Shown here in pieces: positions 62,301 to 64,000 of a stretch of DNA of 64,000 bases. Location of the stretch: NCBI GenBank assembly GCA_025642065.1, contig JAODUP010000407.1, forward strand, positions 83,501 through 147,500. The letters are read 5' to 3'. The notes beneath the pieces were generated by a model that was not told where the DNA came from, ran no database searches, and was given only the letters and a program-made list of their open reading frames with translations. Each line of letters begins with the position of its first letter. The stretch's first letter is position 1. Both the position numbers and the translations under genes were made by a program. Source of the stretch: Paralvinella palmiformis. Taxonomy: Eukaryota > Annelida > Polychaeta > Terebellida > Alvinellidae.

Positions 62301-63274
62301 AGGGGAAAGGTTTCTACAACTACTCGTTTCTTGCCGGACAAGCAAAGGCTGATGGTAGACTCGCCCAGGATATAATGGCTGAGCAAGAAAAGGTCCAGTG
62401 GGCTGATATGATCCTGATTGTCTCCCCGATCCAGAATCATGGCTTGCCAGCACTACTTAAAGGATGGTTTGACAGGATCATGATATACAACTTCGCTTAT
62501 ACCGAACGACACTTCTATGACAAGGGGCTCCTCAGGGTACGTGTAAATTATATATATCGCCACAAGTGGGTGGCTGGGTGGGTTTTGATTGGATTGGTGG
62601 GTGGGTGGATTGGTGTGTGTGCGTGTGCGTGCGAGTGAGTGAGTGAGTGAGTGAGTGAGTGCTATAACAGCGTGTAGCTTTTAACACCCTTATTTTCATG
62701 TATAGGATAAGAAAGTTCTCCTCTGTCTGACCTCGACGGCTCCACCCTCCATGTACACGTCTCATGGGATCCACGGAGATTTAAATGTTTATCTCTGGCC
62801 AATTGTGGTACGTAGCTGTAAATCAAAACAAGTATCTGCATAATAAATAACCATCCTAACTTAACGAAATCCTTAGATCTTGACTTCTAACTACAGACTT
62901 GTTTGGCCAATTGTTGGTGGTTTATTTTACAGAATGGCATCCTTCGTTTTGCCGGATTCGACGTTTTGAAGCCGCAGGTCTATTTTGGCATAGGTCATTC
63001 TTCGGATGACTACAAAGACCTGATCGTCGAAAGATTTAAGGAACGTCTTGAGCGCATCTGGAAAGAGAAACCGCTCAAATTCATTCCGACCGAGAGATTC
63101 CGAGAGAAGCGCGGTTTTGTACTCAGTGGACGCAGCCTAGCCGAGCTGGATGAAGCCGGTAAACTCTCCATCGCTCATTATACAGAAAGCCAATCAGCGG
63201 CCATGGCAGTTATTGTGGAACCGGAAACAAAACTAAACGCCGCCAAGATAGCCGACAATATCTGGCATATTTAA
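59387..63274 (+). CDS. NAD(P)H:quinone oxidoreductase (NQO1/NQO2-like) with a ~510-residue repetitive charged N-terminal extension, six exons
   Basis: Exons are 59387-59584, 59723-60970, 61087-61348, 62292-62536, 62706-62807 and 62933-63274. Every junction is GT/AG and every phase agrees, giving 798 residues. The C-terminal enzyme begins KGRKVLVISAHVWKES (about residue 513). It continues with LYEMGFNPVAS, AEQEKVQWADMILIVSPIQ, LPALLKGWFDRI, FAYTERHFYDKGLL, SMYTSHGIHGDLNVYLWPI, ILRFAGFDVLKPQ and RLERIWKEKPLKFIP, colinear with human NQO1. This family binds FAD, works as a dimer and reduces quinones by two electrons with NAD(P)H. Kept (human crystal numbering): Tyr126, Tyr155, His161, Gln104. Changed: Trp105 to Asn, Phe106 to His, Tyr128 to Glu, and the flavin loop Thr-Thr-Gly-Gly-Ser-Gly to Thr-Ser-Thr-Ala-Pro-Pro. 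Residues 67-500 are Lys/Ser/Glu/Asp repeats. Exon 3 carries both parts. Activity and localisation are unproven. Confidence 0.9.
59585..59722 (+). other. Intron 1 of NQO-like gene
   Basis: 138 bp, AAG|GTATTA donor and TTCTTTTCTCAAG acceptor, phase 0. Reading through it meets a stop at 59693, which closes the 59387-59695 frame. Confidence 0.8.
59723..61170 (+). repeat. Coding repeats: acidic Ser clusters alternating with Lys/Val blocks
   Basis: Within exon 2 and the start of exon 3, about eleven degenerate units of 20-45 residues each begin [RK]DSSS followed by Asp, Glu and Ser (for example RDSSSDSSDDERKK, KDSSSESEDE, RDDSSSDSEEDG, RDSSSDSEPERRK, VTDSSSSEDEE) and continue with Lys-rich text such as VVKKQTT or KVTKIAKI. 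Ser with Asp/Glu at +3 is the casein kinase 2 consensus. The DNA of the units has drifted far enough that they are no longer simple tandem copies. Confidence 0.85.
60971..61086 (+). other. Intron 2 of NQO-like gene
   Basis: 116 bp, AAG|GTTGTA donor and GGCTCATTTCAG acceptor, phase 0. Reading through meets a stop at 60983-60985. Confidence 0.75.
61349..62291 (+). other. Intron 3 of NQO-like gene
   Basis: 943 bp, GGAG|GTAAGT donor, acceptor CATTCGGAAG with a weak pyrimidine tract, phase 1. It splits a Gly codon in DFGGYDKG, and the spacing across the junction matches NQO1. No other feature is seen inside. Confidence 0.8.
62537..62705 (+). other. Intron 4 of NQO-like gene, with (GAGT)n repeat
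   Basis: 169 bp, AGG|GTACGT donor and CATGTATAG acceptor, phase 0. It contains GGGT/GGTG-rich DNA and (GAGT)n at 62632-62660. Confidence 0.85.
62808..62932 (+). other. Intron 5 of NQO-like gene
   Basis: 125 bp, GTG|GTACGT donor and TTTATTTTACAG acceptor, phase 0. Confidence 0.88.
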
Positions 63275-63413
63275 ATAGTTATCTCCCTCCTCAGTCGAAC
63301 AAATTATCCTACACTTTACAGCTTTGGTTGTGTTACTAACAGACTCATAACTTTATTTTTACTTAGACACCTAATATACAAAACACACACAAACGTACAC
63401 AAACACGCACGCA

Positions 63414-63453
<40 letters not shown>

Positions 63454-64000
63454 AGCTCGTTCAACGTATCCGTGCATGCCACATGGTACAAATACACATA
63501 AGAATTTCGATATTACAGGTAAATTTGAATTTTGTGATAATAAATTCTAGTTTAGATACCACATATTATATACTATAGATTTTTCCGTTTGAGAAGCGAA
63601 ACATACATACTTAATTTCAGAAAATCTAGTAACTGATATACGACATGTGTAACTAGAAATCTTACGTATAGTAATCATTTCCTTGTCAATGAAATATTAT
63701 GTAAAGATTTATAAACCTCCCCCCCCTCCCTTTGATTTTCTTGTTAAAGATGTAATTAATTATAATTGTAAGATAAATATACATTATAATAAAACAAATT
63801 CTTAATTTTATCTTTGAGATTTAGCATTTGTTTTGCTAAGCATCACTCCCAATTTGAAGCGCCTCAAATTGGCAGATCTTTGTGTTCGGAAAAATTCATA
63901 TCTTGGCTTACATTTACCCGAAAACAGAACAAGCGACACTAGTTACTAGGTGGGGTGTATATATTGTATAATTGGAAGCTGTCGTAACCGATCTGAGATT
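63275..64000. other. 3' flank of NQO-like gene with (TA)n microsatellite
   Basis: Probable 3' untranslated region. It holds CA-rich DNA and (TA)n at 63418-63449, then AATAAA hexamers at 63539 and 63788. No further gene is seen. Confidence 0.6.
63539..63544 (+). terminator. Candidate polyadenylation signal of NQO-like gene
   Basis: AATAAA 265 bases after the stop codon. A second AATAAA lies at 63788-63793. Which one is used cannot be seen from sequence alone. Confidence 0.45.

Overview
This is an animal nuclear genome window. It is AT-rich, with coding exons bounded by GT/AG introns, a very high density of (AT)n, (GT)n, (CT)n and triplet microsatellites, and decayed LINEs, SINEs and DNA transposons. 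A lophotrochozoan such as a mollusc fits best. That is inference, from remembered resemblance of the mobile elements to mollusc repeats. There is no bacterial gene organisation, CRISPR array or rRNA.

Two kinds of real gene stand out. The first is a local family of four short single-pass membrane proteins at 1-331 (minus, cut by the window edge), 4891-5199 (minus), 21958-22347 (plus) and 28149-28520 (plus). Each is an intronless open frame of about 100-130 residues: a variable N-terminus, one membrane helix ending in Tyr-x-Tyr-[IV]-Tyr-Cys, a basic stop-transfer stretch (Lys-Ile-Lys-Pro-Arg in three of four), an Asp-Arg-Ile-Asn-Tyr-[YF]-Glu-Arg-Asp block and an Ile-Lys-Ala-His-Pro-Phe-Phe block. 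I do not recognise a described family. The copies lie as minus-minus-plus-plus around a repeat-rich centre.

The second is a six-exon gene at 59387-63274 that reads in phase through every junction to a predicted 798-residue protein. Its last ~285 residues are an NQO1/NQO2-type quinone oxidoreductase (flavodoxin-like fold). Its first ~510 residues are a charged, probably disordered region built of repeated acidic-serine and lysine-rich blocks. Exon 3 carries the end of the repeat region and the start of the enzyme in one open frame, so the fusion does not depend on joining exons.

Most of the rest is repeat-derived. A 5'-truncated LINE lies at 8566-9805, a LINE reverse-transcriptase remnant at 55344-56330, and a THAP/P-element-like transposon with inverted ends inside a TAG microsatellite at 33516-35795. 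A decayed copy of a multicopy mobile-like gene of unknown mechanism lies at 46540-48890 and a hAT remnant at 49960-50640. At least four copies of one tRNA-derived SINE have visible target-site duplications. Two inverted copies of a ~300 bp element sit next to microsatellites at 51.5 and 55 kb. Possible regulatory clusters are four exact ACCGGAAGT (ETS) sites at 31.3-31.8 kb and a four-unit array of TGACCT half-sites at 25.2 kb. Two weak candidate coding segments (18.7-19.2 kb and 38.1-38.6 kb) are unproven.
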